Shown: in pieces, positions 53,760 through 62,339 of the stretch
Numbering within the stretch: position 1 is the stretch's first letter
Layout of the letters: every line of letters begins with the position of its first letter
NCBI GenBank assembly: GCA_035555795.1
Contig: DATMGE010000045.1
Coordinates: 1 to 64,000, forward strand
Reading direction: 5' to 3'
DNA from: RCIO01 sp035555795
GTDB lineage: Bacteria; Pseudomonadota; Alphaproteobacteria; Rhizobiales; Rhizobiaceae
DNA: 64,000 nucleotides
Position numbers and translations under genes: made by a program
The notes under the pieces: model-generated
Databases searched by the model: none
The model's input: only the letters and a program-made list of their open reading frames with translations
What the model was told of the DNA's origin: nothing

Positions 53760-54989
53760 ATGGCCATGCCGCAACGCGCTACCATCGACCGCCGGCTTCC
53801 GGTGACGGTCCTGTCCGGCTTTCTGGGGGCCGGCAAGACCACCCTTCTCAACCACATCCTCAATAATCGCGAGAACCGCCGCGTGGCGGTGATCGTCAAC
53901 GATATGAGCGAGGTGAACATCGACGCAGCACTTGTCCGCGATGGCGGCGCGAACCTGTCGCGTACCGAGGAGCAATTGGTCGAGATGACCAATGGCTGTA
54001 TCTGCTGCACGCTGCGCGACGATCTTCTGGCGGAAGTACGCCGGCTCAGCAGCGAGAACCGTTTCGACTATCTGCTGATCGAGGGGACCGGCATTGCCGA
54101 ACCGCTGCCGGTGGCGACCACCTTCGATTTCCGCGACGAGAATGGTGACAGCCTGTCCGATCTCGCCCGGCTCGATACGATGGTGACCGTGGTCGACGCC
54201 GCCAACCTGCTGCGCGACTATGCCTCGCACGACTTTCTGCGCGACCGGGGCGAAACGGCCGGCGAGGGCGACGGCCGTGCGCTGGTCGACCTTCTGGTCG
54301 AGCAGATCGAGTTCGCCGACGTGGTCATCCTCAACAAGGTGTCGGATGCCTCCCGGCAGGAGCTGAAGCTGGCGCGGCAGATCGTGCGCGCGCTCAATGC
54401 CGATGCCGAGATCATCGAGACAGATTTCGCCCGCGTGCCGCTCGACAAGGTGCTCGACACCGGGCGTTTCGATTTCGAAAGGGCACAGACGCATCCGCTC
54501 TGGTTCAAGGAACTGAACGGCTTTGCCGACCATGTGCCCGAGACGGAGGAATATGGCATCCGCTCCTGCGTCTACCGCGCCCGCCGTCCGTTCCATCCCG
54601 GGCGATTTCGGACATTCATCGACCGCGCATGGCCGGGCGTGGTGCGCGCCAAAGGGTTTTTCTGGATCGCCACGCGCCCGCATCATGTCGGCGAACTCAG
54701 CCAGGCGGGCGCGCTGGTACGCACGGAAAAACGGGGCCTGTGGTGGGCGTCGGTGCCGAAGACCCGCTGGCCGGACCATGACGAATGGCGTGCGGCGATG
54801 CAGCCCTATCTCGACCCGATGTGGGGCGACCGGCGTCAGGAACTGGTCTTCATCGGCAGCGACCCGATGGATGAGAAAGAAATCCGCGCCGCGCTCGACG
54901 CCTGCCTCGTGGACGAGACGGAATATGTGCCCGGAAGCTGGCGCGACCTGCCCGACCCCTTCCCGCGCTGGGAGCAGCACGCCGCATGA
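53760..54989 (+). CDS. COG0523 (CobW/ZigA-type) GTPase, zinc metallochaperone
   Basis: A 409-residue GTPase with Walker A GFLGAGKT (20-27), the CXCC metal motif GCICC (79-83), switch EGTGIAEP, Walker B-like VVDA and G4 motif LNKV. The C-terminal half has the CobW_C domain with the GRFRTF and KGFFWIATRP segments. COG0523 members linked to Zur deliver zinc to client enzymes during starvation. Sixty bases separate it from aztD, favouring one transcript and a zinc role over cobalt or nitrile hydratase roles. Confidence 0.88.
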   Translation: MAMPQRATIDRRLPVTVLSGFLGAGKTTLLNHILNNRENRRVAVIVNDMSEVNIDAALVRDGGANLSRTEEQLVEMTNGCICCTLRDDLLAEVRRLSSENRFDYLLIEGTGIAEPLPVATTFDFRDENGDSLSDLARLDTMVTVVDAANLLRDYASHDFLRDRGETAGEGDGRALVDLLVEQIEFADVVILNKVSDASRQELKLARQIVRALNADAEIIETDFARVPLDKVLDTGRFDFERAQTHPLWFKELNGFADHVPETEEYGIRSCVYRARRPFHPGRFRTFIDRAWPGVVRAKGFFWIATRPHHVGELSQAGALVRTEKRGLWWASVPKTRWPDHDEWRAAMQPYLDPMWGDRRQELVFIGSDPMDEKEIRAALDACLVDETEYVPGSWRDLPDPFPRWEQHAA

Positions 54990-55360
54990 AGCTCGACGAC
55001 ATAAGATGGGCGCTGGGAGAGATCGCCGCGGCGGTCATCCGCAACCCCCATCATAATTGCGATTGTCATCCCCGGCTGAACTACCGGCCTCGCGCACAGC
55101 AGGAAGACGATGCGAGGGACAGAGGGAATGCGGACGCGGTTTCCTCTGTGGCACACCCCCACCGTTACCCTCCTCACAAAGGGGAGGGTAACGCCAGCGT
55201 CTCAGAATCCCCCCCTTGTGGGAAGGGTAAGGTTGGGAGTCCACCTCTCCGGCCGCTCATCAGGAGATAATCCGCCGGGCATCCGCCTGCGGCAGGATGT
55301 CCGTGCTTTCCGGCGACGCGCTTCCTACATTGCTTGGGATTGAGCAACGGGAGCGCGTGC
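54990..55360. other. 371-base intergenic region holding hairpin repeats
   Basis: No credible gene. The first part can be read as a short frame from 54986 (overlapping the GTPase stop) whose residues include a HHNCDCH cluster, but it runs on into the repeat DNA and I do not call it. The second part holds two hairpins (see 55147-55235). P450 regulation signals are not obvious. Confidence 0.4.
55147..55235. repeat. composite palindromic repeat with two hairpins
   Basis: Arms GTTACCCTCC (55164-55173) and GGAGGGTAAC (55183-55192) pair perfectly around a 9-base loop, and a second, shorter hairpin CCCTT-GTGGG-AAGGG (55213-55227) follows. The CACCGTTACCCTCC context is typical of extragenic repeats in rhizobial genomes. 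Could insulate the GTPase from the P450 gene. Confidence 0.55.
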
Positions 55361-56728
55361 GTGGATACAGCGACCATTCCCTTCGAGCCGCCGGCGCCGA
55401 AACCGCGTCAGGTGCCGCCGTCCTTCCTCGAAATGGTGCGGATCGTCTACCGCAACCCGCTCGAATTGTGGGGCGAGCCGTCCTACAACAAGCCGTGGAT
55501 CTCGGTGAACGGCGCGGGCGGCCCGCTGGTCATCGCCAACGATCCGGGCCTCATCCGCCATATCCTCGTCGACAATGCCAAGAACTACCGCATGTCCACC
55601 GTGCGCCAGAAGGTGCTGCGGCCGATCCTGCGCGACGGGCTGCTGACGGCGGAAGGCGACATCTGGAAGCGCTCGCGCAAGGCGATGGCGCCCGTCTTCA
55701 CGCCCCGCCACATCTTCGGCTTTGCCCGGCCGATGCTGGACCGCAGCCGTGCTTTCGCTGAACGCTACCGTGACGGCGAGACCGTCGACGTGGCGCGCGA
55801 TATGACCAGCCTCACCTACGACATATTGGCCGAGACGCTGTTTTCCGGCGAGATCGCGGCACCGCCCGGAACCTTCGAGGCGCAGATCGACCGGCTGTTC
55901 GAGACGATGGGGCGCGTCGATCCGCTCGACCTGCTGCGCGCGCCCGACTGGCTGCCGCGCATCACGCGCATTCGCGGGCGGCGCACCATGGCCTATTTCC
56001 GCGGCATCGTGGCCGACACGATCCGGCAGCGCTCGGAGAAGCTGGCGCGCGCGGGCAATGCGCCGCAGGATTTCCTCACGCTCTTGCTCAAGGCGGAAAG
56101 CCCGGACGGGCTGACGCGCGGTGAGGTCGAGGACAATATCATCACCTTCATCGGTGCAGGCCACGAGACGACGGCGCGCGCGCTGGGCTGGACGCTCTAC
56201 TGCCTCGCCAACTCGCCGGCGGACCGCGCCGTGGTGGAAGCCGAGATCGACGCGGTGCTGGCGCGCGAGCCCGATCCCGCCAAATGGCTGGAGGCGATGC
56301 CGCTGACCCGCGCCACCTTCGAGGAGGCGATGCGGCTCTATCCGCCCGCGCCGTCGATCAACCGCGAGCCCATCGAAGAAGATAGCTATGGCGACCTGAT
56401 CCTGCGCAAGGGCGCGACCGTGCTCGTCATGCCCTGGACCGTGCACCGCCACCGCGCGCTGTGGGAGCGGCCCGACGCCTTCATGCCGTCGCGCTTCCAT
56501 CCCGAAAACCGCGACCGGATCGACCGCTACCAGTATTTGCCCTTCGGCGCTGGGGCTCGCATCTGCATCGGCGCTGCCTTCGCCATGCAGGAGGCGGTGA
56601 TCGTGCTCGGCGTGCTGATGTCGTGCTGGCGCTTCGACACGGTCGCGGAGACGAAACCATGGCCGGTGCAGAAGCTAACGACACAGCCGGAAGGCGGCTT
56701 GCCGATGCGGGTTACGAAGCGCCCTTGA
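55361..56728 (+). CDS. cytochrome P450
   Basis: A 455-residue soluble P450. I-helix AGHETT (266-271) with the oxygen-activating Glu-Thr pair, ExxR (E322-R325), and heme loop FGAGARICIG with ligand Cys402 are intact. GTG 55361 after GGGAG gives the usual N-terminus, with no membrane anchor. Redox partners are not adjacent, although the fpr reductase at 44034 could supply electrons. Substrate unknown; overall pattern resembles bacterial fatty acid/terpene-type P450s. Confidence 0.92.
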   Translation: MDTATIPFEPPAPKPRQVPPSFLEMVRIVYRNPLELWGEPSYNKPWISVNGAGGPLVIANDPGLIRHILVDNAKNYRMSTVRQKVLRPILRDGLLTAEGDIWKRSRKAMAPVFTPRHIFGFARPMLDRSRAFAERYRDGETVDVARDMTSLTYDILAETLFSGEIAAPPGTFEAQIDRLFETMGRVDPLDLLRAPDWLPRITRIRGRRTMAYFRGIVADTIRQRSEKLARAGNAPQDFLTLLLKAESPDGLTRGEVEDNIITFIGAGHETTARALGWTLYCLANSPADRAVVEAEIDAVLAREPDPAKWLEAMPLTRATFEEAMRLYPPAPSINREPIEEDSYGDLILRKGATVLVMPWTVHRHRALWERPDAFMPSRFHPENRDRIDRYQYLPFGAGARICIGAAFAMQEAVIVLGVLMSCWRFDTVAETKPWPVQKLTTQPEGGLPMRVTKRP

Positions 56729-56760
56729 TTTCTGCTGGAATAATTGTATATTTTCTTTCT

Positions 56761-57147
56761 ATGGAAAACGTTCATCATATCCAGCCGCGCGGGGGAAATC
56801 CGAACCCCACCGCCGTCGCCGCCAAGGCGCTGCTGCGGGCTGCCGCACTGCTCGGCATGACGGCCCGGGAGCTTGCGCCGGTCGTGGGTCTTTCCGAGGC
56901 CAGCCTGTCGCGGCTCAAGAAGGGCGAGAGCGTCGCCCTTGCCGGCAAGCCCTATGAGCTCGCGCTGCTCTTCATCCGGCTCTACCGGTCGCTGGATGCG
57001 CTGACCGGCGGCGACGACGCCGTGTCCCGCGCCTGGCTGCGTGCCGACAATCTGGCGCTGGGCGGCGCGCCGGCCACCCGCATCGCAACGATCGACGGTC
57101 TCGTGCATGTCCTTGCCTATCTGGACGCCCGCCGCGCTCCGCTCTGA
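56761..57147 (+). CDS. ParS/MbcA-type antitoxin (Xre-like, DUF2384)
   Basis: A 128-residue antitoxin of the Xre/MbcA/ParS family: a helix-turn-helix around 35-55 (LGMTARELAPVVGLSEASLSR) and the toxin-binding DUF2384 core with FIRLYRSLDALTGGDD and RAWLRADNLALGG. It lies 33 bases after P450 and overlaps the downstream toxin by 41 bases. Such antitoxins repress the operon and block the toxin's NAD-consuming site with their C-terminus. Confidence 0.88.
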   Translation: MENVHHIQPRGGNPNPTAVAAKALLRAAALLGMTARELAPVVGLSEASLSRLKKGESVALAGKPYELALLFIRLYRSLDALTGGDDAVSRAWLRADNLALGGAPATRIATIDGLVHVLAYLDARRAPL

Positions 57148-57910
57148 AGCGCAGGCGCTTGCCGGCGACTGCTGGCGTCTGGTCGAGGCGCAGCACCGCA
57201 TCTCCACGATGAAGCTTGTCGACACGCTGGAGGAGCAGGCGCTTCTGGAGGCCGAGCTGGAGCGCACCAAGCCGCCCGGCCCGCCCGAATGCGCGCATCT
57301 GGACTATCTGCTGGCGACGCCCTTCCGCTACGGGCGCTATCCCGGCAGTTCGCGCTTCCGCCGCGAGGGCATGACGCCCGGCGTCTTCTACGCCAGCGAA
57401 GCGGTGGAGACGGCAGTGGCCGAAACCGCCTTCTACCGGCTGCTCTTCTTCCGCGACAGCCCGGCGACACCCTATCCGGCAAATCCGCTCGAATTCACCG
57501 CCTTCCGCACGCCCTATGCGGCGGCCGCCGCCATCGACCTGACGGCTGCACCCTTCGACCGGGATGCGGCGCGCTGGGCCGATCCCTATGACTACAGCCA
57601 CTGCCTTGCGCTGGCCGACGCTGCGCGTGAGGCCGAGATCGCTGTCATCCGCTACCGCTCGGTGCGCGACTCCGCCGGCGGCGCCAATCTGGCGATCCTG
57701 TCCTGCCGCGCCTTCACCACTGACCGCCCACAGGCCTTCATGACCTGGCGGCTCGCCATCTCTGCGCGAGGTGTCAACGCAATCTCGGACTGGCCGAACA
57801 CGCGCCTCGCGCTGCCGGCAGCCTCTTTGCCGGCGATCCGCGGTTCGGGAATCAGCCGCGCCCGTAAAACACATTCGCCACATGCACCGGCCAGCGGCGG
57901 GGCAGGATAG
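57107..57910 (+). CDS. RES-domain NAD+-consuming toxin (ParT/MbcT type)
   Basis: A 267-residue RES toxin, degrading NAD+ or modifying a host target. The name-giving residues are visible: Arg in the segment FRYGRYPGSSRF (73-84), Glu98 (YASEAV) and Ser199 (LAILSCR). Start ATG 57107 overlaps the antitoxin by 41 bases and gives the usual WTPAALRSEA opening. The C-terminal tail (last about 40 residues) seems beyond the family core and its coding end overlaps yraN by 59 bases on the other strand. Confidence 0.87.
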   Translation: MSLPIWTPAALRSEAQALAGDCWRLVEAQHRISTMKLVDTLEEQALLEAELERTKPPGPPECAHLDYLLATPFRYGRYPGSSRFRREGMTPGVFYASEAVETAVAETAFYRLLFFRDSPATPYPANPLEFTAFRTPYAAAAAIDLTAAPFDRDAARWADPYDYSHCLALADAAREAEIAVIRYRSVRDSAGGANLAILSCRAFTTDRPQAFMTWRLAISARGVNAISDWPNTRLALPAASLPAIRGSGISRARKTHSPHAPASGGAG

Positions 57911-58229
57911 CAACGAGGTCGAAGCGCAGCGACAGGCGGGCATGATCGGGCTGGTGCGCCAGCCACAGGTCGGCCGCACCCTCGATGCGGCGCTGCGCCG
58001 TGGCGCTCACCGCCTCCATGGCCGCGACGAGATCCGGGCGCACCTTCACCTCCACGATCAGGACGAGGTCGCCGCGCCGGGCGATGAGGTCGATTTCGCC
58101 GAGTGGCGTGCGATAGCGCGTGGCGACGACGCGATAACCTTTCAGCCGGAGCGCCCAGCCGGCCAGCCATTCGCCGCGATGACCCCGGCGGTGGTGGCGT
58201 TGGCGGCGTGTGCGGACCGTTTCATTCAT
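57852..58229 (-). CDS. yraN: YraN (UPF0102) family protein
   Basis: A 125-residue protein of UPF0102, distantly like Holliday-junction/restriction nucleases. The family core RGEWLAGWALRLKGYRVVATRYRTPLGEIDLIARRGDLVLIVEVK holds E-x8-D and EVK motifs. ATG 58229 lies within the last bases of rsmI (8-base overlap). Its 3' end overlaps the end of the RES toxin gene. Typical rsmI-yraN neighbours. Confidence 0.88.
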   Translation of the reverse strand: MNETVRTRRQRHHRRGHRGEWLAGWALRLKGYRVVATRYRTPLGEIDLIARRGDLVLIVEVKVRPDLVAAMEAVSATAQRRIEGAADLWLAHQPDHARLSLRFDLVAILPRRWPVHVANVFYGRG

Positions 58230-59103
58230 CGCGCAGTTCAAGCAGGCGCTTGTAGAGGTCGGCCTTGCGCATTCCGGTGGTGCGGGCTGCTTCCGCCGCT
58301 GCGCGCGACGCGCCCATCTCGGCATCCAGCGCACGCAGCAGCGCGTCCACATCCGCCGCTTCCGCAGGGGCCGCCACAGGCGGCCCGACGCAGACCACGA
58401 CCTCGCCCTTCGGCGCGCCGGCTTGCGCATAATGCTCAGCAAGCCCGGACAATGGGCCGGTGCGTATCTCCTCGAAAGCCTTGGTGAGCTCACGGCACAT
58501 GGCGGCGGGGCGGTCGCCCAGAACGGCGGCCATTGCGCGCAGGCTGTCGGCAAGGCGGCGGGGCGATTCGAAGAAGATCAGCGTACCGGGGACGGTTCGA
58601 AGCTCTTCCAGACGCGTATTGCGCTGGCCATCCTTCACCGGAAGGAAGCCGGCAAAGAAAAACGAATCCGAAGGCAGGCCCGATGCAGTCAGTGCGGCCA
58701 GCGCGGCGGATGCGCCGGGGATCGGCACCACCTTCAGCCCGGCATCGCGCGCGCTTTCGACCAGCCGGAAGCCGGGATCGGAAACGAGCGGCGTGCCGGC
58801 ATCGGAGACCAGCGCCACCGACTTGCCCTGCGCGATCGCCGCGAGCAGCTTCGGCCCTGCCTCGTCGGCATTGTGTTCGTGATAGGCGGTGGCGCGGCGC
58901 GCAATGCCGTAGCGGGCAAGCAGCACGCGCGTCACGCGCGTATCCTCGCAGGCGAGGATATCGGCGGCGGCCAGCACTTCCAGTGCGCGGATGGTCATGT
59001 CGCCGAGATTGCCGATCGGCGTCGCGACGAGATAGAGGCCGGGTTCCAGCGGTGGGGCGCGGAACGTCGCCTGCCCGATCAGGAAGCTTGCATCATCGGC
59101 CAA
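58222..59103 (-). CDS. rsmI: 16S rRNA (cytidine1402-2'-O) methyltransferase
   Basis: A tetrapyrrole-methylase-fold enzyme of about 293 residues that 2'-O-methylates C1402 of 16S rRNA. Blocks GLYLVATPIGNLGDMTIRA, ACEDTR and SDAGTPLVSDPG are intact. The start is uncertain: TTG 59103 gives ADDASFLIGQATF, as in rhizobial relatives, with GGGCGGGG upstream; a GTG at 59166 would add 21 residues. Coupled to yraN by overlap. Confidence 0.88.
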   Translation of the reverse strand: MADDASFLIGQATFRAPPLEPGLYLVATPIGNLGDMTIRALEVLAAADILACEDTRVTRVLLARYGIARRATAYHEHNADEAGPKLLAAIAQGKSVALVSDAGTPLVSDPGFRLVESARDAGLKVVPIPGASAALAALTASGLPSDSFFFAGFLPVKDGQRNTRLEELRTVPGTLIFFESPRRLADSLRAMAAVLGDRPAAMCRELTKAFEEIRTGPLSGLAEHYAQAGAPKGEVVVCVGPPVAAPAEAADVDALLRALDAEMGASRAAAEAARTTGMRKADLYKRLLELRDE

Positions 59104-59201
59104 GGCGATGCCCCGCCCGCATGTAACAGGATTTGACAAAAGGTCGCGGGAACCTTCCCGCCGCACGAACGCTGTGGGGGAAAGAACAAGCGGAGGAAGC
59201 C

Positions 59202-59423
59202 ATGTCTCTCATCGTCTCCGACGTATTCGAACCCTATTATGACGGAAAGGATGCCGAAAAGCGTATCCGTCAGCGCGCCAGATCGGCAACCACCGCGTCC
59301 AGCACGATCATGCCGGACGGCGTTGCGCGCAAGCGCGAATTGCCGATCGGTTCCACGAGACGTTCCTCCTGGAGCGCAGCGATGCGGGATGAAGAGAGCG
59401 GCCGCCCCGACAGCGCCTCATAG
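59202..59423 (+). CDS. possible small ORF overlapping hemW
   Basis: ATG 59202 has a textbook GCGGAGGAAGCC ribosome site and opens a 73-residue frame (MSLIVSDVFEPYYDGK...). The first 23 residues lie in the rsmI-hemW gap; the rest runs antisense to the hemW 3' end and looks composition-driven. It may be the start of a decayed gene or a real small protein. No family recognised. Confidence 0.3.
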   Translation: MSLIVSDVFEPYYDGKDAEKRIRQRARSATTASSTIMPDGVARKRELPIGSTRRSSWSAAMRDEESGRPDSAS

Positions 59424-60427
59424 CGCGCGAGGTCGATGCCCTCCACCAGCCGCAGGCCCATCAGCAGGAATTCGTCGGCCTCCTCGTCGCGCGTCAGTGT
59501 TTCGCCGCCGATCACGCCGTGGCCGGCTGCTTCCACGCGCTCAAGCCACGACTCGGGAAGCCTCTCGGTGAAGGTGACGATGCGCGTGTCGTCCTCGACG
59601 AAGCGGCCATGCGCGCCCGGCCCGATGCCGACATATTCGCCATAACGCCAGTAGACGAGGTTATGGCGGCTTTCGGCACCCGGCCTTGCATGGTTCGATA
59701 TTTCATAGGCCGGCAAGCCTTGGGCCGCCGTCACCTCCTGCGTGATGGCGTAGAGCTCGGCGCCAATCTCCGGATCGGGTATGGCGAACTTGCGTGCCTT
59801 GTGCAGCGCGTGGAAGGGCGTGCCTTCCTCGATGGTGAGCTGGTAGAGCGACAGATGGTCGGCCGCATGGCCGATCGCCTCTTCCAGTTCGGCCGCCCAG
59901 GTGTCCGGCGTCTGGCCCGGTCGGGCGTAGATCAGGTCGAAGGACAGGCGCGGAAAGGTCTCGCGGGCCAGCCGGATCGCTTCCAGCGCCTGCGCGACAT
60001 CATGCAGCCGCCCGAGAAAGCGCAGATCCTTGTCGTTCAACGCCTGCACGCCCAGCGAGACGCGGTTGACGCCGGCGTCGCGATAACCGCGGAAGCGGGC
60101 GGCCTCCACCGAGGACGGATTGGCTTCAAGCGTAACCTCGATGCCGGCCGGAACGGTCCAGTGGCGCGCGACCGAATCCAGCACCGCGCTGACCGTGGCG
60201 GGGTCCATCAGCGAGGGCGTGCCACCGCCAAGGAAGATCGATGTGACGGCGCGGGGCCCGGTGCGTTCGCGCATCGCGGCCATTTCGCGCTCGAAGGCGG
60301 CGGCGAAGCGCGGCTGGTCCACCGGCCGATGCCGGACATGCGAATTGAAGTCGCAATAGGGGCATTTGGCGGCGCAGAAGGGCCAATGGATGTAGACGCC
60401 GAAGCCGGGGTCGGAAGGCAGGGTCAT
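59270..60427 (-). CDS. hemW: radical SAM heme chaperone HemW
   Basis: A 385-residue radical SAM protein with 4Fe-4S motif CAAKCPYC (C18, C22, C25) and HemW blocks IFLGGGTPSL, DLIYARPGQT and a C-terminal HemN_C domain. It is a heme-trafficking chaperone, not the coproporphyrinogen oxidase, as it lacks HemN's longer N-terminus. ATGA overlap couples it to rdgB. Common alphaproteobacterial order rph-rdgB-hemW. Confidence 0.94.
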   Translation of the reverse strand: MTLPSDPGFGVYIHWPFCAAKCPYCDFNSHVRHRPVDQPRFAAAFEREMAAMRERTGPRAVTSIFLGGGTPSLMDPATVSAVLDSVARHWTVPAGIEVTLEANPSSVEAARFRGYRDAGVNRVSLGVQALNDKDLRFLGRLHDVAQALEAIRLARETFPRLSFDLIYARPGQTPDTWAAELEEAIGHAADHLSLYQLTIEEGTPFHALHKARKFAIPDPEIGAELYAITQEVTAAQGLPAYEISNHARPGAESRHNLVYWRYGEYVGIGPGAHGRFVEDDTRIVTFTERLPESWLERVEAAGHGVIGGETLTRDEEADEFLLMGLRLVEGIDLARYEALSGRPLSSSRIAALQEERLVEPIGNSRLRATPSGMIVLDAVVADLAR

Positions 60428-61062
60428 TTCTTCCCCAGCATCGCCTTTTCGAACAGGGCGAAGGAGCGGGCGCGGTGGGAGAGCGGGGTCTCGACGCCGT
60501 TCTTTTCGTCCTGGTCCATCTCACCGAAGGTGCGGTCGAAGCCGTCCGGCATGAAGACGGGATCGTAGCCGTGGCCCTTGTCGCCGCGCGGCGGCCAGAC
60601 GAGCGTGCCGTTCACCTCGCCACGGAAATAGTCGGCATGGCCATCCGGCCAGGCGAGGCAGAGCACGGAGACGAAATGCCCCGTACGGGCGTCGGGCGCC
60701 AGGGCGCCGGCGGCGCGAAGTTTATTCTCGGTCTTCTCCATCGCCATGGCGAAGTCGCGGCCCGACCCGTCGGGCTTTTCGGCCCAGTCGGCGGTGTAAA
60801 CGCCCGGCGCGCCGCCCAGCGCATCGACGCAGAGGCCGGAATCGTCCGACAGGGCCGGCAGGCCCGTCGCCTCGGCTGCCGCAAAGGCCTTGATATAGGC
60901 GTTCTCCTCGAAGCGCGTGCCGGTCTCCTCCGGCTCGGGCAGGTCGTATTCGGCGGCCGAGCGCGCCTCCAGCCCATAGGGTGCGAGAAGTGCCGCGATC
61001 TCGGCCAACTTGCCCTTGTTGTGGCTCGCCACCACGATGCGCGTCCCGTCCAGCTTTCGCAT
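60424..61062 (-). CDS. rdgB: dITP/XTP pyrophosphatase
   Basis: A 212-residue house-cleaning enzyme that hydrolyses dITP, ITP and XTP to monophosphates, guarding DNA against deaminated purines. SHNKGKLAEI, FEENAYIKA and SDDSGLCVDALGG blocks plus the C-terminal SHRARSFA are intact. ATG 61062 overlaps the VOC-gene stop by one base (TGATG). Followed by hemW. Confidence 0.95.
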   Translation of the reverse strand: MRKLDGTRIVVASHNKGKLAEIAALLAPYGLEARSAAEYDLPEPEETGTRFEENAYIKAFAAAEATGLPALSDDSGLCVDALGGAPGVYTADWAEKPDGSGRDFAMAMEKTENKLRAAGALAPDARTGHFVSVLCLAWPDGHADYFRGEVNGTLVWPPRGDKGHGYDPVFMPDGFDRTFGEMDQDEKNGVETPLSHRARSFALFEKAMLGKK

Positions 61063-61490
61063 CACAGACCCCATATGCGCGGTTCCGCGAACTCGATGGA
61101 GTTGCCTGCGGGATCGCGGAAATAGATGGAACGGCCGCCGGCCGGCTCATCCTTTTTTACCGGCCAGCGGAAATCGGCCTCGATGGCGACGCCATGCGCT
61201 GCCAGATGCGCTTTCCAGCGGTCGATCTCCTCGCCGCTGGCGCGGAAGCACAGATGCCCCTCGCCGGTCATGCCGTGCGGCGGCACGGGCAGGCGCGCAT
61301 CGGGCACCGGCGGCTTCATCGTCTCGGCAGCGTTGAACAGCAAAAGCACGCCCTCGCCGCAGCGGAAGAAGACGTGCCGCCCGTCAACCTTCGTCAGAAG
61401 TTCCAGCCCCAGCACATCGCGATAGAAAGCTTCCGCCGCATCGAGATCGTCGACATAGAGTGCCGTTTCGAGGATGGCGGCGGGGGTCAT
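61062..61490 (-). CDS. VOC (glyoxalase/bleomycin resistance) superfamily protein
   Basis: A 142-residue VOC protein with paired beta-alpha-beta modules. ETALYVDDLDAAEAFYRDVLGL starts module one; RSIYFRDPAGNSIEFAEP ends module two. Candidate metal residues are the His in GEGHLCF and the final Glu in SIEFAEP. Substrate unknown. It is inserted between rph and rdgB, an uncommon but otherwise ordinary passenger in the operon. Confidence 0.85.
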   Translation of the reverse strand: MTPAAILETALYVDDLDAAEAFYRDVLGLELLTKVDGRHVFFRCGEGVLLLFNAAETMKPPVPDARLPVPPHGMTGEGHLCFRASGEEIDRWKAHLAAHGVAIEADFRWPVKKDEPAGGRSIYFRDPAGNSIEFAEPRIWGL

Positions 61491-61494
61491 CGCC

Positions 61495-62211
61495 CTATCC
61501 GATCGCCATCTTCTGCAGGTCGACCAGCCGTGCAATGCCCTTCTTCGCCAGCGCCAGCAGTTCAGCAAACTGCTCCTCGGTGAAGGGCTCGCCCTCGGCC
61601 GTGCCCTGTATCTCGACGATGCCGCCCTTGCCGGTCATGACGAAATTGGCGTCGGTGCCGGCGGACGAATCCTCGACATAATCGAGGTCGATGACCGGCT
61701 GGCCGCCATGGATGCCGCAGGAAATGGCCGCGACATGGTCCTTCAGCACGCGCGACACATCGGCCATCTTGCGCGCCGCCATCCATGAGAGGCAGTCATG
61801 CAGCGCCACGAAGCCGCCGGTGATGGCCGCCGTGCGGGTGCCGCCATCGGCCTGGATCACATCGCAGTCGACGGTGATCTGCACTTCGCCGAGCGCCTGG
61901 AGGTCCACCACGGCGCGCAGGCTGCGGCCGATCAGGCGCTGGATCTCCAGCGTGCGGCCGCCCTGCTTGCCGGCGGAGGCCTCGCGGCGCATCCGGTCGC
62001 CGGTGGCGCGCGGCAGCATGCCGTATTCGGCCGTCACCCAGCCGCGGCCGGAATTGCGCATCCAGCCCGGCACCTTCTCCTCCAGGCTGGCCGTACACAG
62101 CACATGCGTGTCGCCGAACTTGACGAGGCACGAGCCCTCGGCATGTTTGGAGATGCCGCGCTCGAAGGAAATGGCGCGCATCTGATCCGGTTCACGCCCC
62201 GATGGCCGCAT
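61495..62211 (-). CDS. rph: ribonuclease PH
   Basis: A 238-residue phosphorolytic exoribonuclease that trims tRNA 3' ends. Blocks MRPSGREPDQMRAISFE, LPRATGDRMRREA and QADGGTRTAAITG (catalytic loop) are complete. GGGAG precedes ATG 62211. It is divergent from hrcA across 128 bases, the usual alphaproteobacterial arrangement. First gene of rph-VOC-rdgB-hemW. Confidence 0.96.
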   Translation of the reverse strand: MRPSGREPDQMRAISFERGISKHAEGSCLVKFGDTHVLCTASLEEKVPGWMRNSGRGWVTAEYGMLPRATGDRMRREASAGKQGGRTLEIQRLIGRSLRAVVDLQALGEVQITVDCDVIQADGGTRTAAITGGFVALHDCLSWMAARKMADVSRVLKDHVAAISCGIHGGQPVIDLDYVEDSSAGTDANFVMTGKGGIVEIQGTAEGEPFTEEQFAELLALAKKGIARLVDLQKMAIG

Positions 62212-62339
62212 GCTTTTGTCTCCCGACTTTTCGATTTGCGAGGCTTGTAGCCATCCCCATCCCGCGAGGCAAAGGAAAAGCACGTCTGGCAATCGGCGGG
62301 CCAGCGGCTATATCTCTAGATGCCCTCAAGGTGGGATGC

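Noticed and set aside
55147..55235. Possible CRISPR-like or direct-repeat array
   Set aside because: Only two unlike hairpins, no regular repeat-spacer pattern and no cas genes.
62212..62339. CIRCE operator between rph and hrcA
   Set aside because: No TTAGCACTC-N9-GAGTGCTAA-like dyad could be found in this gap.
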